Assembly: GCA_017626555.1 (NCBI GenBank)
Contig: JAGAIM010000116.1
Location: 62,001-126,000, forward strand
Direction: 5' to 3'
From: Bacteroidales bacterium
GTDB lineage: Bacteria; Bacteroidota; Bacteroidia; Bacteroidales; UBA932
DNA length: 64,000 nt
Under the pieces are notes generated by a model that saw nothing but the letters and a program-made list of their open reading frames with translations, made no database searches and was not told where the DNA came from. Each line of letters starts with the position of its first letter. The stretch's first letter is position 1. Positions 35,316 through 45,800 of this stretch are shown piece by piece. Position numbers and translations under genes: made by a program.

Positions 35316-37334
35316 ATGAATGACACTAAGGTAATGAATCTCGCTGCCGATAACATCCGTATTCTGGCAGCCTCAATGGTTGAAAAAGCAAAGTCAGGAC
35401 ACCCGGGAGGTGCAATGGGTGGAGCCGATTTCATCAATGTGCTTTATGCCGAGTATCTCCAGTATGATCCTGAAAATCCGAAGTGGGAAGGCCGTGACCG
35501 TTTCTTCCTTGATCCCGGACATATGGCTCCGATGCTTTATGCTCAACTTGCCTTGACCGGGAAATATACCCTTGAAGAACTTAAGCAACTCCGTCAGTGG
35601 GAATCTCCTACGCCAGGCCATCCTGAGGTGGATGTTATGCGTGGAATAGAGAATACTTCCGGTCCTCTCGGACAAGGACACGTTTTCGCAGTGGGAGCAG
35701 CGATTGCAGCCAAGTTCCTTGCGGCACGTACAGGAAATCCGACGTTTGCCAAGGAAACCATATATGCATATATTTCTGACGGAGGTATCCAGGAGGAGAT
35801 ATCACAGGGAGCGGGTCGCGTTGCGGGTACACTCGGGCTCGATAACCTGATTATGTTCTATGACTCCAATGATATCCAACTTTCCACTGAGTGCGACGAT
35901 GTCACTGCCGAGGATACCGCTATGAAATATACTGCCTGGGGATGGCACGTAATCACGATTAACGGCAATGATTGCGACCAGATCCGCAAGGCGATAGAGG
36001 AAGCGCAGGCTGTTGAAGGACGCCCTGTACTCATAATAGGAAAATGCATTATGGGAAAGGGTGCAAAGCAGGCAGACAATTCTTCATACGAGCGTAATTG
36101 CAAGACTCACGGAGCGCCTCTCGGAGGAGATGCTTTCAGGAATACCATAGTTAACCTTGGCGGAAATCCTGATGATCCGTTCGTGATCTTTGATGAAGTG
36201 AAGGAAGTATATGCAAAGCGTGAGGCTGAACTGAAGGCTATTGCCGCGCAGCGCCACGCTGAAGAAGATGCTTGGGCAAAGGCTAATCCGGAAAAGGCAG
36301 CCAGACAGGCTGAATGGTTCAGTGGAAAGGCTCCAGAGATAGATTGGAGCAAGGTGCAGCAAAAGGCCGGTGGCGCTACCAGAAATGGCTCGGCAACCGT
36401 TCTTGGACAACTTGCTGAGCAAGTACCTAATATGATATGTGCTTCTGCCGATCTTTCCAATTCCGACAAGACTGACGGCTTCCTCAACAAGACTTCCGCT
36501 TTTGTGAAGGGAGATTTCAGCGGAGCATTCTTCCAGGCTGGAGTTGCGGAACTTACAATGGCTTGCGTCTGCATCGGTATGACTCTCCACGGCGGTGTCA
36601 TTGCAGCCTGCGGTACATTCTTCGTGTTCTCTGACTATATGAAACCTGCAGTGCGAATGGCTGCTCTGATGGAACTTCCTGTCAAATTCATCTGGTCGCA
36701 CGATGCTTTCAGAGTGGGCGAGGACGGACCTACACACGAGCCTGTAGAGCAGGAGGCACAGATACGTCTTATGGAAAAAATGAAGAATCACAGCGGAAAG
36801 AATGCTATGCTCGTGCTTCGTCCTGCGGATGTGGAGGAAACGACTGTATGCTGGAAGATGGCGATGGAGAATATCGATTCGCCGACCGGCCTCATATTCT
36901 CACGTCAGAACATCGATATGCTGCCTTCCGGAAATGATTATGCTCAAGCAGAGAAGGGTGCATATATTGTAGCGGGATCAGAAGAGAATCCGGACGTGAT
37001 TCTTGTCGCATCCGGTTCGGAAGTGTCAACTCTTGTTGCCGGTGCTGAACTTCTTCGTGAGGACGGATTGCGTATCCGTATAGTAAGTTGCCCTTCAGAA
37101 GGACTTTTCCGCAGTCAGCCGAAAGAGTATCAGGAGGCGGTTCTCCCGACAGGTGCTAAGATTTTCGGTCTTACTGCCGGCCTTCCTGTAAATCTTCAGG
37201 GACTTGTGGGATGTAACGGACGTGTGTTCGGACTTGAAAGTTTCGGATTCTCAGCGCCTTACAAGGTTCTGGATGAAAAACTGGGATTCACTGCGCAGAA
37301 TGTCTATAATCAGGTCAAACAATTTATCGGATAG
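35316..37334 (+). CDS. tkt: Transketolase
   Basis: A full-length 672-residue TPP enzyme of the pentose phosphate pathway. Landmarks are KSGHPGGAMGGADF near residue 30, the TPP/metal block SDGGIQEEISQGA near 155-168 with YDSND, THDAFRVGEDGPTHEP-type sequence (here SHDAFRVGEDGPTHEP) near 470, and a C-terminal domain with ASGSEVSTL. It sits within the xylan locus and is followed after three bases by an aldose epimerase, consistent with channeling xylulose 5-phosphate. Confidence 0.96.
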   Translation: MNDTKVMNLAADNIRILAASMVEKAKSGHPGGAMGGADFINVLYAEYLQYDPENPKWEGRDRFFLDPGHMAPMLYAQLALTGKYTLEELKQLRQWESPTPGHPEVDVMRGIENTSGPLGQGHVFAVGAAIAAKFLAARTGNPTFAKETIYAYISDGGIQEEISQGAGRVAGTLGLDNLIMFYDSNDIQLSTECDDVTAEDTAMKYTAWGWHVITINGNDCDQIRKAIEEAQAVEGRPVLIIGKCIMGKGAKQADNSSYERNCKTHGAPLGGDAFRNTIVNLGGNPDDPFVIFDEVKEVYAKREAELKAIAAQRHAEEDAWAKANPEKAARQAEWFSGKAPEIDWSKVQQKAGGATRNGSATVLGQLAEQVPNMICASADLSNSDKTDGFLNKTSAFVKGDFSGAFFQAGVAELTMACVCIGMTLHGGVIAACGTFFVFSDYMKPAVRMAALMELPVKFIWSHDAFRVGEDGPTHEPVEQEAQIRLMEKMKNHSGKNAMLVLRPADVEETTVCWKMAMENIDSPTGLIFSRQNIDMLPSGNDYAQAEKGAYIVAGSEENPDVILVASGSEVSTLVAGAELLREDGLRIRIVSCPSEGLFRSQPKEYQEAVLPTGAKIFGLTAGLPVNLQGLVGCNGRVFGLESFGFSAPYKVLDEKLGFTAQNVYNQVKQFIG

Positions 37335-37337
37335 TAT

Positions 37338-38486
37338 ATGAACAGAATTTTCAAGACTTTTCTGTATATGGCTGCTGTCGCATTGGTCAATTCCTGTGCG
37401 ACGGCGCCTGATAAGACTCTTTCCGGTCTGTATGGAGATGATTTCATCGCGGACTTCGGCGGAAAGAAGACCGCTCTATACACATTGACGAATGCAGCAG
37501 GAATGGAGGTCTGTGTGACAAATTTTGGAGGAAGAATAGTTTCTGTGATGGTTCCGGACCGTAATGGCGATATGAAGGATGTAGTTCTTGGATTTGATAA
37601 TGTCGCCAATTATGCAGATAAGGTCAATACGCCGAGTGATTTCGGAGCATCCATAGGACGATATGCAAATAGAATCAATCAGGGACGTATTGTAATAGAC
37701 GGTGAGACCATTCAACTTCCTCAGAACAATTTCGGACATTGTCTTCACGGAGGACCTGATGGCTGGCAGTATCAGGTGTATGATGCAGTTCAACCGGATA
37801 AATCGTCCTTAGTCCTGACAATGCATTCTCCTGACGGTGATTCAGGATTCCCGGGAGAAGTGACCGCTGTCGTGATTATGACTCTTACAGATGATAATGC
37901 CATCGACATCAGATATGAGGCTGAAACGACAGCAAAGACTGTCGTGAATATGACCAATCACGCTTATTTCAATCTCTCAGGAGATCCGACCCGCAGAGTG
38001 GATGACCATCTGATGCAGATAAATGCGGATTGTTTTACTCCTGTAGATTCTACATTTATGACAACGGGCGAAATCCTTTCAGTCGAAAATACCCCGATGG
38101 ATTTCAGACAGCCATCTGCTATAGGTTCTGATATAAAGAACTTTGAATTCCAGCAGATCAGGTTCGGCAACGGATTTGACCACAATTGGTGCCTCAATAC
38201 AAAGGGGGATGACTCCCAAGTTGCTGCACGTGTTGTATGTCCGGAGACAGGCATCTGCCTTGAAGTGTTTACCGATGAGCCTGGAGTACAGTTCTATAGC
38301 GGAAACTTCCTCGATGGAACCTGTACGGGCAAGAATGGTATCGTATATGAGCAGAGTGTGGCTTTCTGCCTCGAGACCCAGAAGTATCCTGACAGTCCTA
38401 ACAAACCTGAATGGCCTTCAGCATATCTTGAGCCTGGACAGAAATATTCAAGTCACTGTGTCTATCGTTTTTCGGTAGTAGAGTAA
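37338..38486 (+). CDS. galM: Aldose 1-epimerase, lipoprotein
   Basis: The N-terminus ending VALVNSCATAP carries a lipobox, so the protein is periplasmic. The mutarotase fold is shown by CVTNFGGRIVSVMVPDRNG, DFGASIGRYANRIN, FGHCLHGGPDGWQYQ with a catalytic His, MTNHAYFNLSG with the second His, and YSGNFLDGT. The enzyme interconverts alpha and beta anomers of free sugars, including xylose or arabinose set free outside the cytoplasm. It converges on the HTCS gene with only two bases between stops. Confidence 0.93.
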   Translation: MNRIFKTFLYMAAVALVNSCATAPDKTLSGLYGDDFIADFGGKKTALYTLTNAAGMEVCVTNFGGRIVSVMVPDRNGDMKDVVLGFDNVANYADKVNTPSDFGASIGRYANRINQGRIVIDGETIQLPQNNFGHCLHGGPDGWQYQVYDAVQPDKSSLVLTMHSPDGDSGFPGEVTAVVIMTLTDDNAIDIRYEAETTAKTVVNMTNHAYFNLSGDPTRRVDDHLMQINADCFTPVDSTFMTTGEILSVENTPMDFRQPSAIGSDIKNFEFQQIRFGNGFDHNWCLNTKGDDSQVAARVVCPETGICLEVFTDEPGVQFYSGNFLDGTCTGKNGIVYEQSVAFCLETQKYPDSPNKPEWPSAYLEPGQKYSSHCVYRFSVVE

Positions 38487-38488
38487 TA

Positions 38489-41400
38489 TCAGTCGAAGAA
38501 TTTTTTAAGAATCTCTTCGTCTTTGCAGTCGATGTATCTGGCCACGAATTCCTTAGGTGTCATACCGAAAAAGTCGTGGAATGAGTTGGAAAAGTATGAG
38601 TGGGTGGAAAATCCTACTTTATACGCCACTTCAGATACATTGACTTTCTTATTTATCAGCAGATAGGCTGCTTGCTTGAGTCTTATGGATCTGATCAGGT
38701 TGCTTGGGGATGTGTTCATCAGTTCCTTGAGTTTCCTGTTCAGATGCACACGGCTCATACCGATTTCTTTGCTCAGGTCTTCTACTGTGAAATCGGTGTT
38801 GTCGATGTTCTGTCTGATGACATCAATCACCTTGTTTACAAGTTTGTCACTGCTGTCAGGCATCTGCATATCTCCGAGCCTGTAATCTATTTCCTTATTG
38901 TATTTGTTCTTTATTGTTTCTCTGGTAGAGATAGCGTTCGCTATATTGCTTTTGAGGATTTCCAGTGATACAGGCTTCGTAAAGAATCGGTCGGCACCAC
39001 TGTCTATGCATCTCTGCTGGCTGCTTTCGTCTGATGATGATGTCAGAATAATCACAGGGATATGGTTGGTGGCAGGGTTTTTCTTGACCTTTTCGCATAG
39101 TGCCGCTCCGTCCATCCCTTTCATCATAAGATCGGTGATGACTGCATCCGGAATGCCTGCAGTGATTCTTGACCAGGCATCCTTACCGCTTGCACAAACC
39201 TCGACGTTGTACAGACTCTGCAGTTCGAGTTTGAGATAGGCTCTCATTTCGCTATCATCGTCAACAAGGACAATGTTCTTCTTTGATTTTGCCTGTTTGG
39301 ACTTTTCTTCCTTGACTGGTGATGGCGTATAAGTTACGTCTTCGCGGCTGGACGAATGATCAGCCATCGGATTCTTTGTATATAGATCTTTATGATTGGT
39401 CGGTTTTGTCATTTCTTCTGCAGAAAGATGAGCGCATCCGGCTGGAATCCTGATGGAGAATGCTACGCCTTCGTCAGTATTGTATGCTCTTATATCTCCG
39501 TGATGAAGTTCCACAAGCATCTTGGTAAGGTTCAATCCTACGCCCGATCCTACTTTTGCATCAAGAATGTCGGCCTGGAAGAATCTGTCGAACACTTTTT
39601 CAAGGAGACGTTCTTCTACAGCGCTTCCTGAATTCTCAATGACAATTTCTACATATTCATTCACCTTCTCGTCAAGAATGCCTTCATTCGGCTTGCAATC
39701 GCTGATATGGATCGATACGGACCCGTTTTCCGGAGTGTATTTGAAAGCATTCGAAAGTATGTTGAATATTATCTTGTCGAAGTTTCCCTGATCGATCCAC
39801 AGATTTGTAATATCCCGCTGCGGGGTGATGCTGAGGGATATGTTTCTGCTTACGGCAAGATTATCAAATGATTTCATAATGTCCCGTATGAAATAGATGA
39901 CATCTGTTTCAAGGAAATGAAGTTGCATCTGTCCATTGTCTATCTTGCGCATATCGAGGAGTTGATTCACGAGGCGCAGGATACGCAGGCTGTTACGGTA
40001 CATAAGGTTATATAATTCCTTCTGCTTGGGATCCTTCTCTGCTTCCCTCATCTTCTTAAGAGGATTCATCACAAGGGTGAGAGGAGTGCGTATTTCGTGT
40101 GAAATGTTGGTGAACATCTTGAGTTTCAACTCCTTGATCTCTGATTCCTCTTGCTCTTTCTTTCTGATACCAACTCTTTTCTTCCATTGTATGAATATCA
40201 GCACAGCAAATAATGCTATGATTATGTATATGATATATGCAACAGCGGTTCTGTACCAAGGCGGTAGAACTTTAATATCGATTTCGCGGTATGAAAAGTC
40301 CTCCGGCTCACCTTCAAAGAATGCTTTGACCTTCATTGTATATCTTCCTGAAGGAAGATTGGTGTAAGTTACGGTTCTGGAATCACTGCGCAAATGATTC
40401 CAGGAACCATCGAATCCTTCCACCATATAGGAATAGGTAATCTTTTTCGGATTGGTATATTCGAGGACAGAAAATTTGATTGAGAACATATTCCTGTCAT
40501 TCGGAAGAGTTATGGACGTAGCCAAAGTGATGTGCTTGTCGAGAATGTTGTCATTCCCTGCTTCCGGCGAGTATTCTATCGGTTCGTTCATTATCCTCAG
40601 ATCAGAAAAGTACAGTGGCGGAACAGGATGGGTGCGCTGATCGATTATATGAGGATAGAACGATGTAAGTCCTTTGATACCACCGAAGTATAGTCTTCCA
40701 TCTGATGATTTGAATGATGCTCTCGAATGGAATTCATTCTCTTGCAGGCCGTCATACTGATAATAGTTCTTGAATTCCTTGGTGGCTGGATTGAATCGTG
40801 ACAGACCATTCAATGTGGAAATCCACAGGTGACCGTCATTGCCTTCCTGTATGTCATTGAGTACGTTGCTTGGAAGTCCGTCATCCTCAGTGAAATATGA
40901 GATGTTCCGACTGTTCCTGTCTATGCCTGTCAGACCTTCTCCGGAGCATATCCATATATTACCGTCCGAACTTTCGCAGAATGACTGGACTCGTGTCTTG
41001 AGTGATTCTCCTACTTCATAATCTTTAAGGATTCCGGTGCGGTGGTCATATAGCATCGGCCCGTTATAGGTTCCGACCCACAGCATCCCAGCTTTGTCTA
41101 TGTACAGGTCGCTGATCCATTTATTGTTATCATCTGAGAATGTCCTCTTGACTTTTTCTTCCGGAAGTTTTATTGCCGACATTCCGTTGCCGTGCGTTCC
41201 TATATATAGAATGTCATCCTCTGAAGAATACTCAAGGCATACGGTCTTTTCTGTATTGAGTGATTTCTGGTCACGGAATGCTCTGAAATCACCCTCCGGG
41301 GTCCATTTTACCAGGCCTCCAAGGTATGTAGCAATCCATAATGTTCCACGTTTGTCCATTTCGAGGCTCATAATGGAATTGTTGGAAAGATGCGAATTAC

Positions 41401-42613
41401 TGCTTGTGAAATGAGATTTCCTTCCGTGACGGTCTATCCTGTAGAGACCCGCTCCGTCGGTGCCTATCCACAGGTCGCCGTTTCCGGGGTTTTCAAGAAT
41501 AGATGTCACGCAGGCACCATCTCCGTTTGCGTAATCACTGAAATGTATCTGCTCGAAGCCGTACATTGATTTCGGGATCACCAGAACCCCGGTCTGGAAC
41601 GCTCCAGCCCAGACATTCCCTTGATTGTCTTCCATCAGACTATGTACTTTCCAGGTGGAAGTCTTGTAGGCTACATTCGGCAGGCTGACCTCTCCGATGA
41701 TTTCTTTAGTGGCATCAAATATCTTTATGCCGTTGTTTTCCATTCCGACCAGGAAAGTGTTGTCACCATATTGTGGTGCGATGTTGTTCTTAAGCAGGCT
41801 CTTTACCCTATATTTCGAGGCATCCTTGTTCTTTGCCTTTCTGATAAGACCTGAAATCTCATCAAAAATGAGTATTCCGTGGCTGGAAGATCCCAATATG
41901 ACGTTTCCGGTCCGGATGTCTTGTGCAAATGCAGTTACAACGATCTTCTCTGCTATCTCAGGGTCACTGAGATTCTGGATGTCAGTCGTTGCCTTTCCGC
42001 TTTTCAGGTCGATTACTGATATGCCGCCGTTTTCCGCTCCGATCCATAACCTGTCAGACCTGTCGGCATAAATACGTCCTATAAACGAAGGTATGCTGCT
42101 CCCCAGACTTTCGCGGGCAGCATTGTCAGGAGTTCCTGTGTGGGGATCGATAATATATATGCCGTGTCCGGATGAAGCGGCAAGTATCCTGTCTTTCCCC
42201 AAGAACTCCACTTCAAGTATATCCGCTATATGCTGATCTGATTCAGGTACGGAATCATCTCCTAGATTGATTGAGTTGAAAATGTTGTATTCTTTGTCGA
42301 ATGTCTGAAGTCCGGCTGATGTCCCGATCCAGAACAACCCATTGCTGTCTTCGAGGACTTTCAGGACAAGGTCGCTTGCCAGTGAATTTCTGTTCCCTTT
42401 GTCAAATCTGAAAGTGGAGAAGTCCATACCGTCAAATCTTGACAATCCGTTTTCGGTGGAAATCCATACGAATCCTTCCGAGTCCTGATAGATACTGTTG
42501 ATCTGACTGTTCGATAAGCCTGATCCGGGAGTATAAAGTCTTGCTGTTTGTGCATTAGCCGTAATTATTGAGACTGCGGTCAATATGACTGTCAGGAAAT
42601 GTCTGGGTTTCAT
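38489..42613 (-). CDS. Hybrid two-component system (HTCS) regulator
   Basis: One 1374-residue protein combines sensor and regulator. Order: signal peptide (MKPRHFLTVILTAVSIITANA), periplasmic beta-propellers made of Reg_prop repeats (about 25-690, with repeated LWIGT-type segments), a Y_Y_Y domain (about 720-780), one membrane helix (about 787-811), HisKA with His839 in SHEIRTPL, HATPase with NAFKYTPENG and GSGVGLNL, a receiver with phospho-acceptor Asp1161 in ITDLMM, and a C-terminal AraC-type helix-turn-helix (about 1272-1365). HTCS proteins in Bacteroidetes bind an oligosaccharide in the periplasm and activate the adjacent locus. This one lies divergent from susC and so probably senses xylo-oligosaccharides. 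Confidence 0.97.
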   Translation of the reverse strand: MKPRHFLTVILTAVSIITANAQTARLYTPGSGLSNSQINSIYQDSEGFVWISTENGLSRFDGMDFSTFRFDKGNRNSLASDLVLKVLEDSNGLFWIGTSAGLQTFDKEYNIFNSINLGDDSVPESDQHIADILEVEFLGKDRILAASSGHGIYIIDPHTGTPDNAARESLGSSIPSFIGRIYADRSDRLWIGAENGGISVIDLKSGKATTDIQNLSDPEIAEKIVVTAFAQDIRTGNVILGSSSHGILIFDEISGLIRKAKNKDASKYRVKSLLKNNIAPQYGDNTFLVGMENNGIKIFDATKEIIGEVSLPNVAYKTSTWKVHSLMEDNQGNVWAGAFQTGVLVIPKSMYGFEQIHFSDYANGDGACVTSILENPGNGDLWIGTDGAGLYRIDRHGRKSHFTSSNSHLSNNSIMSLEMDKRGTLWIATYLGGLVKWTPEGDFRAFRDQKSLNTEKTVCLEYSSEDDILYIGTHGNGMSAIKLPEEKVKRTFSDDNNKWISDLYIDKAGMLWVGTYNGPMLYDHRTGILKDYEVGESLKTRVQSFCESSDGNIWICSGEGLTGIDRNSRNISYFTEDDGLPSNVLNDIQEGNDGHLWISTLNGLSRFNPATKEFKNYYQYDGLQENEFHSRASFKSSDGRLYFGGIKGLTSFYPHIIDQRTHPVPPLYFSDLRIMNEPIEYSPEAGNDNILDKHITLATSITLPNDRNMFSIKFSVLEYTNPKKITYSYMVEGFDGSWNHLRSDSRTVTYTNLPSGRYTMKVKAFFEGEPEDFSYREIDIKVLPPWYRTAVAYIIYIIIALFAVLIFIQWKKRVGIRKKEQEESEIKELKLKMFTNISHEIRTPLTLVMNPLKKMREAEKDPKQKELYNLMYRNSLRILRLVNQLLDMRKIDNGQMQLHFLETDVIYFIRDIMKSFDNLAVSRNISLSITPQRDITNLWIDQGNFDKIIFNILSNAFKYTPENGSVSIHISDCKPNEGILDEKVNEYVEIVIENSGSAVEERLLEKVFDRFFQADILDAKVGSGVGLNLTKMLVELHHGDIRAYNTDEGVAFSIRIPAGCAHLSAEEMTKPTNHKDLYTKNPMADHSSSREDVTYTPSPVKEEKSKQAKSKKNIVLVDDDSEMRAYLKLELQSLYNVEVCASGKDAWSRITAGIPDAVITDLMMKGMDGAALCEKVKKNPATNHIPVIILTSSSDESSQQRCIDSGADRFFTKPVSLEILKSNIANAISTRETIKNKYNKEIDYRLGDMQMPDSSDKLVNKVIDVIRQNIDNTDFTVEDLSKEIGMSRVHLNRKLKELMNTSPSNLIRSIRLKQAAYLLINKKVNVSEVAYKVGFSTHSYFSNSFHDFFGMTPKEFVARYIDCKDEEILKKFFD

Positions 42614-42642
42614 AAGTGTCGGTTTTCGTCTGTGTTATGTTG

Positions 42643-42650
42643 CAAAATTA
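42643..42650 (-). promoter_or_regulatory. Candidate -7 box for the HTCS gene
   Basis: Minus strand TAATTTTG fits TAnnTTTG, 30 bases upstream of the ATG at 42613. Confidence 0.45.
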
Positions 42651-42709
42651 CAATAATTGTCCTTGTTTTTGCCAAAAATGATACAAAATGCAACAAATAA
42701 TGCTGTTGA

Positions 42710-42744
42710 TGTTTCAAATTTGTATGTCTTTGTTTCAAAAATGT
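42710..42744 (+). promoter_or_regulatory. Direct-repeat activator site upstream of susC
   Basis: TGTTTCAAATTTGT (42710-42723) and TGTTTCAAAAATGT (42731-42744) agree at 12 of 14 bases and start exactly 21 bases apart, two helical turns. The second copy abuts the -33 region. This is the arrangement expected for an AraC-type DNA-binding domain such as that of the divergent HTCS. Confidence 0.6.
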
Positions 42745-42746
42745 CG

Positions 42747-42775
42747 TTGTTTATGCTTTGCTGAAATTAAATTTG
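42747..42775 (+). promoter_or_regulatory. Promoter for the susC operon
   Basis: TTG at 42747-42749 and TAAATTTG at 42768-42775, 18 bases apart, form a near-consensus promoter. The susC ATG is 80 bases downstream. Confidence 0.6.
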
Positions 42776-42854
42776 TATCATTGAAAATGTGCTGTTGACA
42801 AAAGACCAGGAGAATAACAATTCACTATAAACTACTAACCAAATTATTTCATTT

Positions 42855-45800
42855 ATGAAATCAGCAACCTATTTCAAGCACATCTGGCTTCTGTTCGTGC
42901 TGTTCATTCTTCCGTTGGGGGGGGCAGCATACGCACAGAATATCACTGTCAAAGGTACAGTGTCAGATGCCATTGGCCCAGTTATCGGAGCCAGTGTCAT
43001 TCAGAAAGGCACGACAAACGGTGCTGTTACTGAAATTGACGGAACATACACTTTGAATGTCCTGTCTAATGCGGTTCTGACAGTGTCCTGCATAGGATAC
43101 AGAACACAGGAAATCCAACTCAACGGTCAATCCGTGCAGAATTTCTTCCTTGAGGAAGATACTGAAATGCTCTCTGAAGTCGTTGTGGTCGGTTATGGTC
43201 AAATGAAGAGAGCCGATCTTACTGGTGCTGTTGCATCTGTAGGTGACGAGGCTATTTCAAAATCGGTCGTAACGTCCATTGATCAGGTACTTCAAGGCCG
43301 TGCTGCCGGAGTTCAGATTCAGGCCAATTCCGGTACGCCTGGTGCATCTTCATCAATCCGCATCCGTGGTATCAACTCTCTTAATGCCACCAACCAACCT
43401 ATCTTTGTGATTGACGGAGTTGTGATTGATTCCGCTACAGACGACGAGACCAGCAACCCGCTTTCGACGATCAACCCGTCTGACATTGAGACTATGGACG
43501 TGCTCAAGGATGCATCCGCTGCTGCGATCTATGGTTCGCGAGCATCCAACGGTGTCATTATGATCACGACAAAGAAGGGCAAGGCCGGTCACGCTACTGT
43601 TACATACGATGGATATGTCGGCTGGCAGGAGATGGCCAAGCAACTTGAAATGCTGAATCTCAGCGAGTATGCAGAACTTCACAATCTACGTGCTGATATG
43701 TATATAGTGGAGAAGAGCAGTCAGTTCGTCCGTCCGGATCTTCTGGGAGAAGGTACCAACTGGCAGGACGAACTCTTCCGTAAGGCGCTTATGCATAACC
43801 ACAGTCTTTCCATCACAGGTGGTAACGGAAAGACCACATACGCCATCAGCGGTGGTTATCTTGGGCAGGAAGGTATTGCTCTCGGCTCTGACTTCAACCG
43901 AATCTCTCTCCGCTCGAATATCGATACTCAGATCAAGAAATGGCTCAAAGGCGGTGTGAACTTCTCATTCGCTCAGTCGAAGCAGAATGTCGGCACAGAC
44001 AACAATACCATTATGAGTGCCCTCATACAGCAGCCTACTGTGGCCGTTACTTCTCCTGACGGCTCGTTCGACGGTCCGGAAGATACCTGGATGCCTGAAA
44101 ACCCTGTGGGTCTGGCTTCGATCCGTACCAATAAGAACGAAAAGATAAATTTCCGTTTCAATACTTATCTTGAGGCTCAGATCATTGACGGTCTCACATT
44201 CAAGACAGAACTTTCTACAGACTGGAACTTCAACAGTTACTACTACTACCAGCCTGATTATCGTTTCGGTATCAAGGAGAATGATATCCGCACATCAAAG
44301 TGGACAAAGACCAATACCAAGTACTGGTCCTGGAGAAACATTCTCACATATAACAAGACTTTTGCAGAGAAACATAATGTCAACCTGATGGCCGGACAGG
44401 AAATGTCTTTCTCAAAGTGGGAGAATCAGGTGGGTACAGCCACTGGCTTCCTTTCCAACTCGACTCCAGACCTTAGTGCCGGAGACATCACCTCATCAAC
44501 CACTACTGGTACAAAGGTATCCAACTCTATCGCCTCTTTCTTCGGAAGAGCATTCTACTCATACGATGACCGCTATCTCGTGACAGCGACTATCCGTAGG
44601 GATGGCTCCTCAAAGTTTGCAACAGGCAACAAATGGGGATGGTTCCCGTCAGCGGCTCTTGCGTGGCGTATTTCAGAGGAGTCCTGGATGGAGAATGCAA
44701 CTGCTCTGAACAACCTCAAACTTCGTGCAGGCTGGGGTTCGACAGGTAACCAGAATGTAAGCGACTTCGCTTATATGGCACTCCTTTCATATAAGACTAC
44801 TCCTTGGGGAACAGGTGTGCTTACCGGCAACACCGCCAATCCGGATCTGACCTGGGAGACTACAGATTCATTTAATGCGGGACTTGACGTCGCTCTCTTT
44901 GACAACCGTATTGAATTCATTGCTGACGTTTATTATAAGAAGACCAGAAACCTTCTCCTCCAACTTCCTCTTCCTGCATATCTCGGATCATCCGGACCTG
45001 GTTCCGCTGCCAATCCTTGGGGTAACGTAGGCTCGTTGGAGAACAAGGGTATCGAACTCACCCTCAATACTGTAAATATCAGCAAGGGTGACTTCTATTG
45101 GGGTACCAATCTCATCTTCTCTCTCAACAGAAACAAAGTGCTCGCTCTCGACACTGCGAACTCTTCAATAGAGAAGAACTACCAGCCTTCATCCAACAAC
45201 TTCATCGTTACCAAGACCGCTGTCGGACAGCCTATCGGACAGTTCTGGGGTTACAAGGTAATCGGACGTTTCGACAATCCGACAGATTTCTATTATCGTG
45301 ATGAAAATGGAAACGTGCAGCAGGTGGCTTTGCCGGAGGGTAATACCATCTCTGAAAGCGGTACCTGGATAGGAGACTACAGATATGCTGATATCAATGG
45401 TGACGGAGTCATCAATAACGAAGACTGTACTTATATAGGCAATCCTGAGCCTAAGTTTACATACGGTATCGGCAATACATTCACCTGGAAAGGATTTGAC
45501 CTGAATATCTTCTTCAACGGTTCGTATGGCAATCAGGCGATGAACCTGACACGCTACCGTATTGAGGATCCACGTGTAAACAATAATGTACTCAAATCGG
45601 CGCTGAACTATGCTAAGGTCGAGGTAATTGACCCAAGTCTCCCGGATAATGACTACCGCAATCTCCGCGTATCCAATCCGGATGCCACTTCAATGCCTGC
45701 AATCCAGAAGACTGATGCAAATGCCAACTATACCCGTATCAGTGACCTTCTCATAGAGGACGCCTCATATATCCGTCTCCAGAACATTTCAATCGGATAT

